Shown one piece after another: positions 47,571 to 59,204 of a DNA stretch of 64,000 nt. The DNA comes from Dermacentor variabilis. Taxonomy: Eukaryota; Arthropoda; Arachnida; Ixodida; Ixodidae. Positions within the stretch are counted from its first letter, which is position 1; every line of letters begins with the position of its first letter. The DNA lies in NCBI RefSeq assembly GCF_050947875.1, contig NC_134570.1, positions 107,722,122 through 107,786,121 of the forward strand, read 5' to 3'. The notes under the pieces were generated by a model. The model did not search any database and was not told the DNA's origin. It was given only the letters and a program-made list of their open reading frames with translations. Made by a program: the position numbers and the translations under genes.

Positions 47571-47829
47571 GTGTACGCTGCAAGTTCAATCTCACCAACG
47601 GCCGGAGCTGAAATAAGGTCAATATAAGAATTAAACCACCGCTGTAGCGTGGACCTGTTATCCATAATTACACATACAGAGACAAATCATGAGCCCGTGC
47701 CACGTGCCTCGCGCCGCAACGAAGCGCGTCCACACACTCAGACTGCAGCGCTTTCGCGTGCGTCTGCTAGACTTCAGAATCGCACGCGTGCGAAGCAGCT
47801 CAGATGTGTTGTCGATAGGAGGTCAATAG

Positions 47830-48145
47830 ATGCCTTCAGGCGTAGGGATCGCCGGAAATGGAGAAACTGATCGGCTGGCTTCAACTTGCGCTCATGACGA
47901 ATGTGCCTGCCCTGGAATTTTGCGCAAGCTTGACGGCGCTCGTCTGCTGCTTCATCGTCACCTGCTCAAACAGAATCGAGACCAGCGCGTCGAAAGTGGA
48001 ACGTTCCCGCCCTGTGGTCGCGGTCCAGGCTTATACCTCGTCGCGATAGAGCGCAACTACTCAAGATAAGGGTTGGCTGTGTGAACGTGTGCGAACGTTT
48101 ATACAAACTAAAACCCCTCCATACACGTTTCCGCCGACCAGGTTA
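47830..48145 (+). pseudogene. I-like LINE RNase H fragment
   Basis: GIAGNGETDRLAS matches the C-terminal RNase H motif (GIAGNEEADRLA in intact elements), followed by LRKLDGARLLLHRHLLKQ and, after a frameshift, GCVNVCERLYKL, the usual step before the C-terminal zinc motif. Neither end of the element is visible. Confidence 0.75.
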
Positions 48146-49038
48146 AGTGCCGTCAACCTGCCCTCCTCCGCCATGCTCCTCTCCCACTCACCCCCTTAGC
48201 TTCCGGCGGCAAGCGGAACTTACGTAGCTGCAGCTTCCTGTTACGAGTGGAAGTGACGCTTTGTTTTTTAGCGTTGTTTACTTTCGCGTCGCTGGAAAGG
48301 CTTTAATTGCACCAGCTGCGGTTGAAACTGTGAATGCGATTTCCATCCAAGAACCACCGCCTACTGTAACCAGCGATCTGCTCGTGTTCGCTGCTTCGCG
48401 TCAACCTGCAACGGGTTGTGGCACGAGCGACAACGTACAGTGGAATGTAGTGCCTAGGCGCTTGGAGACCACTGCCGTTTTTCGTGCATTTGGAAAACAG
48501 CGACCGCGAACTACTACTTCAGCGGAATACAACAGCTTGTGCCCTTTGCATTCTTCTCATGGTGACTGCCACAGCTCTGCTAAGCACGCGCGGGCGTCTC
48601 ACCATCGTCCAACGGCAGTCAACGCGGAAATTCCCGCAGCGCAACTCCAGGAAGCGGAAACGTCGGAACCGGAAATTTTTAATCCGGAAATGCCGGAACC
48701 GCAAATACCGGAACAGGATTTGGCGTGAGGGGAAAAGGCGGCGCACAACAAAGGTTGTCGCTACTTAAGAAAGCGGTGGTGGCGCGTGGATGTAGGGGTT
48801 TTAATACAAACGAGGACGTGTGGCCAGTTCATAGTGAACGTCTTGCGGTTGCTGCGAGACACTTCGGCACCTGGTATTGGAGTCAGGGTTTTATGCACAC
48901 CCCTTCAAGCGTCCCCTACTCCTCCCTCCCCCGAATAAAAAAGGATTATTCCAGACCCCTCCTTCCCCTCTTACAGGGAGGCACTAGTCCTGGAAAAAAA
49001 TTACGCTGGTAATTAGTAAAACAAAAGTCCTGGAGAAT
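48146..49038. other. Unassigned; 155-codon open frame at 48,261-48,728
   Basis: The open frame on the plus strand ends in an acidic-proline repeat (EPEIFNPEMPEPQIPEQ) that comes from short repeated CCGGAA units. It could be the N-terminal side of the hAT transposase that follows or a chance frame; I see no BED finger. Confidence 0.3.
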
Positions 49039-49509
49039 ATGCACGCGAAGTTTTGGGACCAGTTTCTGGAGCTTGCATTATTCCACGACGTCTTTCATTC
49101 AAAGAAGGAGAATCCTGATTTTAAAGCTACCTCCCAATTGCGCAGAACATCGGAGGACGACATGGTGACCGAATATTTAATTTACAGACGGCATCTTGGA
49201 GAAATGGCTTCAAGCATCAGCAACAAACGCTGCTAATGCTTGCGTGCGAGGTCGAGAGAAAAACCATGTTCCTGGATTTGTCATCAGAGAATGAAGATAC
49301 TGTTTCTTCCCGTAGGAACTTATGCCGTTGAAAGAAACTTTTCCACCATGAACAGGATCTTAACATCAAATAGATGTCGCATGACACCGGACCATATCGA
49401 CGCGCTGATGAAAATTTCTATCGAAGCTCCAAGTACCCCAATATTAGGAACGCAACGAACGAAGAAACGGAGGAATATTTGCAGGTTGTGGACCAAGCCT
49501 ACATGACGT
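49039..49509 (+). pseudogene. hAT transposase C-terminus
   Basis: Two frames. The first has MHAKFWDQFLELALFHDVF and RRHLGEMAS. After a stop near 49,233 the second has LPVGTYAVERNFSTMNRIL and RCRMTPDHIDALMKISIE, the hAT dimerisation domain (ERxFS...N...R..M). The catalytic N-terminal part is not visible. Intact proteins of this type cut and rejoin DNA at short inverted ends with 8-bp duplications. Could alternatively be a degraded domesticated hAT gene (ZNF862-like). Confidence 0.83.
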
Positions 49510-50737
49510 GGGCTAAGAAACCACTTCGGGTATTGTGATATGTACGAGGTGACGCGGTGAAACTGTATAATTTGTATAGTCCCATTTTTTTGTTTGGATT
49601 ATTATTTCGTGAATCTGGCAGCTGCGGTTGGCCTATAGTAGTTTCCTTGGATATTGTATCTACCGCATTGTAGCGGACATGATGCGCATATATACCTTTT
49701 GTTCTTAGCTGTTATATCTTAATTGTGCTGTTTAAGGTATATGGCTGCTTCGTGTCTATTGTGCTTAGTCCTCTTTTTCTCGTGCTATATGATGTGGTAC
49801 TTAGTTTTGAAAGCGTCCGCACTTTGTTCTATCAAGACTGGTAGGTTAAGAACTTAATTGCTTGGCTTTGTTCTGCACAGAAAAAGAAAGGGTAAACTTT
49901 GTGCAATCAAATGAAAACTCTAAACGCTGTCCCTTATGTTCTTGCACTTTTCAAGCGTTGTGAGAGAATGTCATGGGTGCTTAAATATAGTATCGAGTTT
50001 ATAGTCCCGCAAAACGAGGCGCACATTTTTGCCTTCTATACAGCATTCGTTCGTGCCCACCTGTTTCCGCCTTCGTTGTAGTATTCTTTGGGCAACAACA
50101 TCAGCTCGACATGCACCAACAAGGACGAACTCCCTTGTAAAATGTTGTTTAATATGCTTCCTTAAAATGTTAATTAATTTACTTCTGCTAATTAACAGCT
50201 TTTACGCGTCCACATTTCTTTTTTAAGAAGAAGCGTCCAGCCTGAATTAAATAAAGCAACGTGGTAAAAAGAGCGCTAGCCCCTTGAACCTCTTCCCCCC
50301 AAAGGGCTAGCCTTTTGCTCAAAAAAGATATAACCAATAACTTCGTATTCCCCCCGCCCCTCGCGTTCAGGTAACACAGCCCCAAAATCGAAATTCTCGA
50401 TAAACCCCTGATTGGAGTGTCCCGCTGTCAGTGCGCAGCGTATGTAACTAGTGAGGGGCTATCATCTCCTTGGCCTGAGGTGTACGACACTAGACGAATC
50501 CGAGAGTCGGTGACTGGCCCTACTGTGTGTGATCTGTACTGTGTGTTCTACTTCATTCTGTTAGATTTGTTCCGTTGCTCTTTCTTTCCTCTTTCCTTCC
50601 CTCCTTCCTATCTTCCATTTCTGTGTTGCTGTCACCTCCCTTCTGAAGGCAGCTGTTGTGCCCCTTCCGGTGGCAGTTGCCAGCCTGCTCCTCGCTTTTC
50701 CTTTCCGGTCAAATGAATATATGTTTTCAAAAAAAAA
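49510..50737. other. No gene recognised
   Basis: AT-rich, with no frame over 99 codons. 50,560-50,620 is a CCTTCC-rich tract. Confidence 0.45.
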
Positions 50738-51790
50738 TAGAGATGGGTGAATATCAGTTTTTTAATCAAAAAATTAAAAATTTAATTATGGGGTTTCACG
50801 TGCCGAAACCACGAACTGATTATGAGACACGCCGTAGTGGGGACTCCGGAAATTTAGAGCACGTGGGGTTCTTTTATCGTGCCCCTATATATAAGTACAC
50901 GGGTACCTTCGCATTTCGCCTCTATCGAAATACGGTCGCAGTGGCCGGGATCCGATCCCGCGACCTCGTGCTTAGGAGCCCAACACCACAGCCACGAAGC
51001 AACCACGGCGGATAGCTTTTTAGAATACGAATTGAATGCCAATAGTAAGCTTCGAATATCGAATAGTCAAAAGCAGACGCATATATTTGCAGTAGGAATG
51101 TTTACATGGGCGTATTTAGGTACCACGCCAATACTGACTATAGTGGGAAAACGCCAGCTATCAGGGACAAAAGATCACTTTTAAACACAATATCACTGAT
51201 TATCATTAAATAAAACTGCACAAATTCACTCAACCTTTTAGAGCCTGGTTGCAATGAAGCTTTTCAATAAAGAATGAATGTTGTATGACTAGCTTTACAA
51301 AAGCGCCAAATACATGGTTGCTGAAAACATATAAGTTGTTATAATAAAAGAAAAGGAAAGTTGTTGAAAGACTTGTGGGTCTTAGACACATGTAGAATGA
51401 CCCGTTGCGAGATAAAACACAGGTTGTAGCGTAAAAGATAAAGCTGCCGCACGGCTAGACTGCCAAAAACATTAAATTACCCACTGCAAGCCAAAATCAG
51501 AGGTTGGCACGTAGGCCTCCGCCGTAAAATCGAAAACAAAGGGTGTATTGCCCATTTTGTTTTTTCCATTGCCCCGAAAACTTTGGCAATTGTCTCGCCT
51601 CTGATACTCTGCAATTGTTTGTTCAGCAGACGGATGAACGCCGACCAAACTTTAAAAGTCGGTTGTTGTGAAATATTTGGTTAGTTCCGAATATTCGAAA
51701 ATACCGAATACTTCCGTTTTTTGTGCGAATTGGTTGCGTAATTAAAGTATTCAATTCGTACTCGGAACTTGGAGCATTCGCGCACCTCTA
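50738..51790. mobile_element. Probable hAT-like non-autonomous element
   Basis: The left end TAGAGATGGGTGAATAT and the right end GCATTCGCGCACCTCTA are imperfect inverted repeats of the TAGAGxTGxGCGAATA type I associate with hAT elements. Subterminal GAATATTCGAA motifs are frequent on the right. No transposase inside. The 8-bp duplication expected for hAT is not evident. A SINE is nested in it. Confidence 0.5.
50783..51011 (-). mobile_element. Ruka-type SINE nested in the hAT-like element
   Basis: Near full length, with an A-box-like and a B-box-like motif (minus strand: GGGATCGGATCCC) and an AATTAAATTTT tail. No clear target duplication. More diverged than the copies at 622 and 58,366. Confidence 0.88.
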
Positions 51791-52069
51791 GTTGTCACGA
51801 TCTTCGCTGCGTGAAAGTGAAGGCTTGAAATCAGTGGTGCATGAGTGTGAAGTCCTTAGTGTTGAACGGCTGCCGGCTTCACGTATACATTGTGTGGTGG
51901 CGTTGGGTGGAAATACAGGCTGGAAGAGTCCTGCAGTCCACTCCGTTTCTTCCCGCCCGTATTTCCGCTCAACGACACCGCATGATGCACCAACTGGCCC
52001 AGCAGTCTACGCTTATTGATCACGTATGTGTAGCGTAGTTCAATAAAGGGGAAACCGCAACTCTGGTCA

Positions 52070-53238
52070 TGCACTGTTTAGTAACTATAGGAAGACGGAA
52101 CCGGAGTTTGTCGTGCCGGAAGTACGTATATATGCAGCGATGGCTGGGGAGTCGTCTCGTACAATGACTCGGGTTCGGGGAGCCCATGTACAATAGCCCT
52201 TCCGCCAAGCGTGCGCCTACAGACATGCTTCGGCCACTACATACCGGACATCAATGCATTGCGAATTACGTATATTTGGCGCGAGCCCGAGAGTTCACCT
52301 GGTGGCCCGGCATGAGCAGTGAGCCCTCCGATGCCCGACCTGGCGTGAGACAGTGTACGCTTCCAAGTGAACCTGAATTTCAGCCTTCCCAAGCTTTCGT
52401 GGCAAGTCATGGCCGGTCAGGGATCTGTTCTATGTATATCACGAAGGGTATCGCTACATTATCGCGGTGGGCCATCACGCGAAGTTCTTGGGCTGCTGAA
52501 ACTACAATGGTGAAAGATGTCCGTAACTTCGGTAACCATCTCGGTTGGCTTGTTACAGCATTCCGGGCGTGCTTCGGTCAGACGACGGACCTTAGCTCAA
52601 TTCGATAGAAGTCAATTTTTTTTTTACAGGATAGGAATCAAAGCAGGTTATTTCAATTCCCCATATACCCAAATTAATGAAAGGCTGAGAGCCATTCAAA
52701 CAACAAAAAAACATATTCCGGAAGTTAAGCAACATTGCGAAAGCTCTCTTAGATCCCAAATTAGTGACCATGGGTATAAACGATACTCTCCAGCCGAGCT
52801 TGTGATGGGTCGCAGATTGAATACGAGTGTTCTTGTGTTTATACAATCCCAGGACTGCTGGTAATCCAATCATAGGTAGCGGTCAAAGCACTAGCGAAAT
52901 AATCGGGAGAAAGGTAGAAGCCGGAAACTGGAATGCTCGGCACAGGACAAGAACCAGTAGTCCTTGGTTCCTTACATATGGTACCATCATGTGCATCATG
53001 CAGGGTGCACAGAAGCAAAAAGAAAAAAAAACGAAAGAAGGTCTTATGGGACAGCTGCTGCACTGTGATTGTACTCTATCGAGCACACAAATATGGGAAT
53101 GTGGGTCGTGCTAGAAAACACATTCAAGAGGCCCCTGCTTACTATCTGCCCACGTCAATGCAGGATAACACAGGATGGGCTGGGAGCACAACTCGTAGTG
53201 GCCGAACCGCGAGTACGCCGCAAGGCCTGAACCTGTGA
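52070..53238 (+). pseudogene. Ty3/gypsy integrase, broken
   Basis: Pieces in order: LHTGHQCIANYVYLARARE and WWPGMSS (integrase zinc-binding side), a degraded catalytic core, KDVRNFGNHLGWLVTAFRA, then HGYKRYSPAELVMGRRLNT (end of the core), and finally TTRSGRTASTPQGLNL before a stop at 53,236, which resembles the usual C-terminus of gypsy pol in arthropods. Several frameshifts. I could not find an LTR after it. Confidence 0.83.
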
Positions 53239-55516
53239 AGGTGGCGACTCTTCGCTATGTATATATGCCAATAGGTAGTCTATACGGGACTGTATGTGGT
53301 CCATGGATGTCTATATGGGGGCAGTCATACAAACGCAGGATCTTTAGGAACTGAAATACTATATACATGAATGCATGCACATAACATGTGGAACAACCGG
53401 CGGAGCCCGTGGCCGACTAAGATAGCATGTTCTTTGACGATTCGCTCGTTTACTTAATAGGTGAGGCTTTAATCGGCTGATGATTAGCCGTTAATGATCT
53501 TCTGGGACCAGAAATTACGCTTGTTTCCGGAATAAAATACATTCTAATATGGGCCGGTTTGGGGCCAACACGCTAGTTCGTGGGGAGAGTTTTGCATTTA
53601 TCTTAAATCCTTCAGATAGGCCCAGATGCGTTCGTAACGCAACGCTTGTACTAAATTTGTGAACCTTCTGAGTGGAATGGCGTTGAGCTCAGTACACGGA
53701 AATTATTTCATCGGTCAAGAAAGCACGCTGTGACAGGAGATGAGTGATCAAATGTGTCAGGCCAAGTTTACAGAATATTTGAGAAATTTTCGCTTTATTT
53801 GCAGGTAAAGTTCTGAGCTGTCGCGTGATTAGCTTAAAATGTATTTGGCATTCTGCTCTTAGTTGTTTTAAGCTTATTCAGTTTTTGTCAACTGCCCGAT
53901 AAAAGGGCTGTGAGGACAGGAAAAAAAATTGCATTTGTGTTTATTTCTGCTTCACCCTTCTTGGCAGTTTGTATGGATTGCCAATGTAAAAAAAAAAAGA
54001 ATAATATAACCTAGCCTGCGCCATAACCTTTCTTGACTGTGGTGTCTTACCTACCAGCCGTGTCCCCCATTGTCCCCTTTTTTTTCTCATAACATGTTTA
54101 CTTTTTTCATGCACTTTTTCTTCGCAATGAGCAATGTCCCCTTCTATGAAGCTCAAGCTATCAAGCTTAACAAATTTAACTGCAGCGATATTTGTAAACA
54201 TTACCATCGCTATATAATCTAGAAATTAAACTACATTTACCCCGTCACTCCGGGAGGTCACGGGTGATAGAGGAAGACATGTTTGCCTGAAGAAACAATG
54301 ATAAGAAGAAAACGGCTGTCGACCTGTGCTTAAGATTCTCAAACGTGAGACTTAATGACTTCCATGCCGCAATTACCGGGAAAAAGAAACATTCATTCCG
54401 AGAAAAAAGAAAAGAGGGCAATACAGTACTGACTTAGTGGTTTTCTACAATTAAATGTGTGAAGCGTCCGGTAGAGCAAATCCTTAGTATAGTACATGTA
54501 AAAGTGTTCGCAACGAAAATTCTCATATGAAGTCCAGTTTGGAATCGTTTCTTTGCTGCTAATATTTCACGCACATTTAAGAGTAGCGCGCTACGTTGCT
54601 CGCAGCTTCGACTCACATAAAAGACCGAAGCAGAAGCTATCTTTGTAATATGCCAAACCAGCATTACACCTTCAGTCAATCAGTTTTGGCAACATGCAAC
54701 TTATTCAATGAGAGCATATAAAATGCATTCATTCGTCGCGCCATTGTTCACACGTGATTACGTTATGCATAATGCCAACTCTACGGGCTTAGCTGGAAAA
54801 TGTCTGATATCGACAGCTTTTTCACCAGTACCTGTACTAATATTCTCGTAATCCCATCGTTTGCAGCGGCACCGAGCCATGTGCTCGTTACGAGCGCATC
54901 AAAGATGTTCGAGGAAACACGCGTCAGTTAATGATTATGATGAGCAAAACACCGCTTCACGACGAGCACCGCCGAGCTATCCGAAACTGCAGCCCAAGAT
55001 TCACGTGCTGACCGATGGTGCTTGCCGTATGGAAGCGACACCTGGAGAGAGACGCGGCGGCGTGGAGCTCCTGACTATATGCGACCAGCTCGGAGCCTCG
55101 AAAGTGCGCTTAAATCCAGAGTAAGGAACATGTTTGCATTGCGCCGCCGATCGAGATGTGGTCAGTGCAATGAAAAAAACAAGACTCACGACCAGAACGT
55201 AACAGCCACAGAACTGAACGAGGACATTAACTCTGAGCGAGTTTAAAGCGAATACACGCTCCCAAACCTGAGCGCGGCGTGAGGAACGACCGAATATCCG
55301 GTAGACGTCGCGACGCTCATCCGAGGAACGACGAGCGACGACAGTTCTTCGCCGCGTCGCCGCAATCTCGTCGTTGCATACGAGAGCACACATTTAGCAA
55401 GCGAAAAAGAGTCATCATCTCCCCCTCCACGCCGCAGCATCCGAGGTTGGCAAGAGGGGGGGGGGGGGGGGGGCGACGGCATCCCGACTCTGCCGAGAGG
55501 CGAACTCGGCGCTCAC
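53239..55516. other. Intron 1 of the T-box gene, distal part
   Basis: AT-rich and without recognisable coding signal to about 54,850, then more GC-rich. A poly-G tract lies at 55,456-55,473, about 45 bp from the exon 1 donor. Confidence 0.45.
55456..55473. repeat. Poly-G tract, 18 bp
   Basis: Uninterrupted G run just inside intron 1 (poly-C on the transcribed sense strand). Its length is likely variable or misread. Confidence 0.95.
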
Positions 55517-55784
55517 CTTCCATGTCTTTCACCGGCGTGCTGGCGACGTAGCTGGGAGTGCTGGCCCAGTCGGTCGCCGCCAGGCAGCAGTCCCCGGCGG
55601 CAGCCGCCTGGTACGCAGTTCTTCCGGCCGGCGGCGCGTCTCCGTCGACCGCCGAGGAGCTCGGCTGCTGCTGCTGGTGGTGGTGGTGCTGCAGGTAAGC
55701 CTGCACGACGGGCGGCTCATTCGCCATCAGGGCGGCGATGCTGAACGTGTTGTGCGATGACCGTCCCGTGTCGACAAGTTCCAT
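55517..55784 (-). CDS. org-1: T-box transcription factor (Tbx1/org-1 class), exon 1 coding part
   Basis: Starts MELVDTGRSSHNTFSIAALM. The ATG at 55,784 has A at -3 and G at +4, and it is the first ATG seen in this frame. FSIAALM at residues 14-20 is an eh1-like motif, which in T-box and homeodomain proteins recruits Groucho co-repressors. A His/Gln run (HHHHQQQQ) and Ala-rich stretches follow. The exon ends GACATGGAAG/GTGAGC at 55,517/55,516, a strong donor, after 89 codons plus one base, matching the phase of exon 2 at 44,105. Intron 1 would be 11.4 kb. Without the phase match and eh1 motif the exon would be only a good open frame, so transcript support matters. A small unseen exon between the two is possible. 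Confidence 0.78.
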
Positions 55785-56360
55785 TGTCTGGCGCCTGCTT
55801 GCCGAGGTGTCGACAGGGGCCCCTCCAGGCCGCGCCCCCCGCCCACCCTCGCTGGCACGCCCTCCGGCGGTTCGAAAACCGACCCGCGGTGCTCTCACTG
55901 GCAACTGGGTGGTGTTCGCGCCGCGGGTGGCACCCCGAGATCGGTCCGCCTCCCGACTGGCCCGTGGTGCCCACCCTTCCTTCCGCTATTTGTGGCGTGG
56001 GAGACCGAGAGAATGTAGCAAAAAGAGGCACCCTCGGCGGCGGCGGCGACGACGATGCTCGGGCTGCTGCCGCTTCTCTCGCTGCAATGCAAGCCTCTTC
56101 TTCAACGTTGTAGCGCATCCCGCGGTCGGCGCGGAGTTTCGATGCTGTGCCCACCACGTGCGAGCCGGCGCTGAAGGAGGGGCTTCGGCGGCGCGTCGCT
56201 GCTTTGGAGACATGCCAGGTCCCACGCGAACACCCTCCGCCACTCGCTTCTTCGAGGCTCGGGCTGGATGTGGGGTGCGGGAGAGTGAGTTCCTCTTTGC
56301 TTTGCTTCGTTTTGCTTTGTCACGGCCGGTTCTGCTCGGTTTGAGGAGTTGAAGGAGGCA
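55540..56360 (-). promoter_or_regulatory. CpG-rich 5' region of the T-box gene
   Basis: Unusually rich in CG dinucleotides for this window; covers exon 1 and about 600 bp upstream. Probably holds the 5' UTR and promoter. Several long overlapping frames on both strands here (up to 204 codons) are a by-product of GC content. No TATA box at a convincing position. Confidence 0.5.
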
Positions 56361-58365
56361 TGGAGTGTTGTCGGTGATCGTACCGTGGCGCAGGCAAATG
56401 GACAGCAGCTGGAGAATTCGAGCAAGCTGGCGTTGAGCGTACGCCGACGCCCGCTGTTGTTTAGAGATGCTGAGGCTACTTGAAGAAGTACGACTTGCTA
56501 ATCGTCGGCGAAAGCAGCCCTCTTGCGCAATAGCCTGATTGAATACCATATTGCATCCGTGAGGAAGAAAACCAGATACTATGAAACGAGTGAAATGTTC
56601 ACGTTTCTTCGTATTCTTATTTATTTATTCGTATTCTTCTTTTTTCTTTTAATGTTGTAAGACCGCGCAGTTTGCGTAGAAGTGTGTCTTGATGGTTGAC
56701 GTTCATGCAGCTGTAAGTGTTGACGTGTTTACATATTTGTATATTACATAATAAAATTCGAAATGCCTAATACATCTGCGGTAGCTGGTCAAAAAAACGT
56801 CTTGCTTCTTGTTGACACCTCCACTAAAGCTGTTTTCGTCAACGTTTTTCGCAACTTAAAGAGAATAATTAGAAGTTCCGTCTTCGTCATTTCCAGTCCC
56901 GCGTACCAGGCCTGCCAACCCTAAAATGTGAAGAAGCACTACAGTCTAAGATAAAGCGTACCAATATATAGAGGAGAATACCAAGCCCATTCTTATGCTA
57001 GCTAAAATTTATAAAACAAGCCAAAGGCTCTATTCTTTAGGGCATGTAGAGTCCCCTGCCCTCGCCCCGTAGCACGAAAATGCAGTAGAACGTGTGGCCC
57101 CTTCTATTGGCATCAATCACGCTGTGGTTTGGACGCGTACGTAAAACAAAGAATTTTCTATCAGTCGCCTCTTTGCTTATATTTGACCTCCTCGGCCAAA
57201 AATATTAATGTAGTTCTGGCACATTAATCGAATGATCTGGACTTACTGTTTTCTTTTTCTTTAGTATATGTTAAAAGCCATTCCGTGTGCAAGCTCACCT
57301 GTTACTGGGCCGTGTGGTGAGATATCTGAATCCCTGCCGGCACTACGGTAGCATAATATTAGAAACAAAAACGGATAAGGGTAGCCATCTCGTTTTATTC
57401 TCGCAACTTGCCCGGATGTTCTCGTTTGAGCACCCGGATAACGGCTCTGGCTTTTGGCTCAAGGTCACTCGAAGGTCGCCGACAACGAGAGCTAAAAGCA
57501 TTTCATGCTTACTACACACAAGTGACATTTATCCACTCGTTACAAAGCTTACATGATTGACTTATGATGCAGCTATGAGGGGTATACGGTGTAATCTTGC
57601 GGTCGTGCTCGCTCCCTATTCGTACATACTGGGCCCGAAATGGTCAAAAGTGGTGGGCGCGGATTTGGAATTCCTGCATCTTTCTTTTTTTTAATTTCTT
57701 TTTTATTCGCGGACCTGCCGCCAGGCTTATGTATCAAAAGTTACCACATCAACTAATTGCGTGCGCAGCCCTGTTTGGCGCAGTTACTGCAGCAGTGAAT
57801 TAGCACACTTGTACGTTATCGAATAGTTAGGGTCATCCGCCACATTCGGATTTGGTTTGGCCTCCCTGGGCATATTGTGCTTAATATGTCCTTAGTATCA
57901 AGGCACAGCCACAGAAAGTGGCAAATTTCGGCCGTATAGACACAGGTGAAGGGCACTTAAGACACGTTGCGGGGTTGTCACTCGCAGATGTCCAGGCGCT
58001 TGAGACAGTAGGTGTCAGGGCTGCGCGAACCCTGCTGCCCTAGTGTTTTCACGCCATTTCTGGACCCTACGTACGTGTCGAACGGGGAGGCGCCACGGTC
58101 GAGCAACTGTGAAATTTCTGCAAGAAATTGCACACTTGCAAGCCTTACATAACTCCTCATGAGCACAGGTTTGAGTTTGATGGAACATGCCGACTGTGGC
58201 AAGACTGATCTCTCTCAAACGCGACAACTCCCGCTCCGATCGACAAACATACTGCCTGGCTACACCTCTCTCTGATCGCCGAGCGAGAGGCTCAGTTTAG
58301 TTCAGATTGCGTCATACGTTGCGCGACAATGAAGTCATCTGCGCAAACGAAACATGCATGATGGA
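56361..58365. other. No gene recognised, upstream of the T-box gene
   Basis: AT-rich, with one copy of repeat Y (listed). A poly-pyrimidine stretch at about 57,680-57,715. No coding signal. Confidence 0.45.
57384..57510 (-). repeat. Dispersed repeat Y, copy 2
   Basis: Reverse complement of the block at 25,428-25,575. Both contain GTTGTCGGCGACCTTC. The copies differ by scattered changes. Confidence 0.8.
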
Positions 58366-58606
58366 TAATAATAATAATATTTGGGGTTTTACGTGCCAAA
58401 AACAATTTCTGATTATGAGGCACGCCGTAGTGGAGGACTCCGGAAATTTTGACCACCTGGGGTTCTTTAACGTGCACCTAAATCTAAGCACACGGGTGTT
58501 TTCGCATTTTGCCCCCACTGATATGGGGCCGTCGTGGCCGGGATTCGATCCCGCGACCTCGTGCTCAGCAGCCCAACACCATAGCCACTGAGCAACCACG
58601 GCGGGT
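58366..58606 (-). mobile_element. Ruka-type SINE, full length
   Basis: Flanked by CATGCATGATGGA at 58,353-58,365 and 58,607-58,619. The tRNA head (minus strand) has TTGCTCAGTGG and GGGATCGAATCCC, and the tail is (TTA)n-like. The least diverged copy in the window, so probably the youngest. Confidence 0.94.
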
Positions 58607-58928
58607 CATGCATGATGGAGTAATTGCTACTTTCCTCTACACAACGATACTTAAAGTCAGGTGCGTGGGTAGTTTTGGTTGCAAAAATATAAGCGATATT
58701 AGTGTTACATGTTTTCGTTACGTTTCGTCAAACGTTGTTTGACTTTTCACGTCAAAACATCTTTTGATTCGGACTTTTTCTGTTCGCGTTTCAGTTTGTG
58801 TTGCGAGGGCGAGAGAGTGAATAAATTAAAACCAGCAGACTGCAGTGATTTTTCTGACGCTGAACTTCTTTACAGCGACAGCAGCAGGCCCTCGCAGTAG
58901 AAATCGTCCTTGAGAATAACTGCGCTAC

Positions 58929-59160
58929 AGGGTGGCCCAACATAAACCAAACCGAGCGCAAGTGAAGAGCACTTGAACTGTAAGGCGATATTATACGAGT
59001 TGATAAAAGCCCCACTTACGTGGGTTCCTACGTATCTACCGGTTCCTAGAGCTACTGCTGTAAATGTTGACGTACCGCCGTGGTTGACCGCAAATAATAT
59101 CGCCTTACAGTTCGGGTGTCCTTCGCTTGCTTTTGGGTTCGAAGTATCTTGGGCCACCCT
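58929..59160. mobile_element. Small DNA transposon with ~65-bp terminal inverted repeats
   Basis: 232 bp. Ends AGGGTGGCCCAA...TTGGGCCACCCT, and the inner parts of the arms match strongly (AACTGTAAGGCGATATTAT on both). No coding capacity. No target duplication visible, so the superfamily is uncertain. Confidence 0.78.
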
Positions 59161-59204
59161 TGGGCCAAGTGCTCCTCGCCCACTGCAATGTTCAATGTCA
59201 TTAT

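Noticed and set aside
55738..56549. Long frames (118-204 codons) on both strands near exon 1
   Set aside because: They lie in a CpG-rich stretch and have low-complexity Arg/Ala/Pro composition. Only the frame with MELVDTG has a motif, a strong start context and a phase-matched donor.
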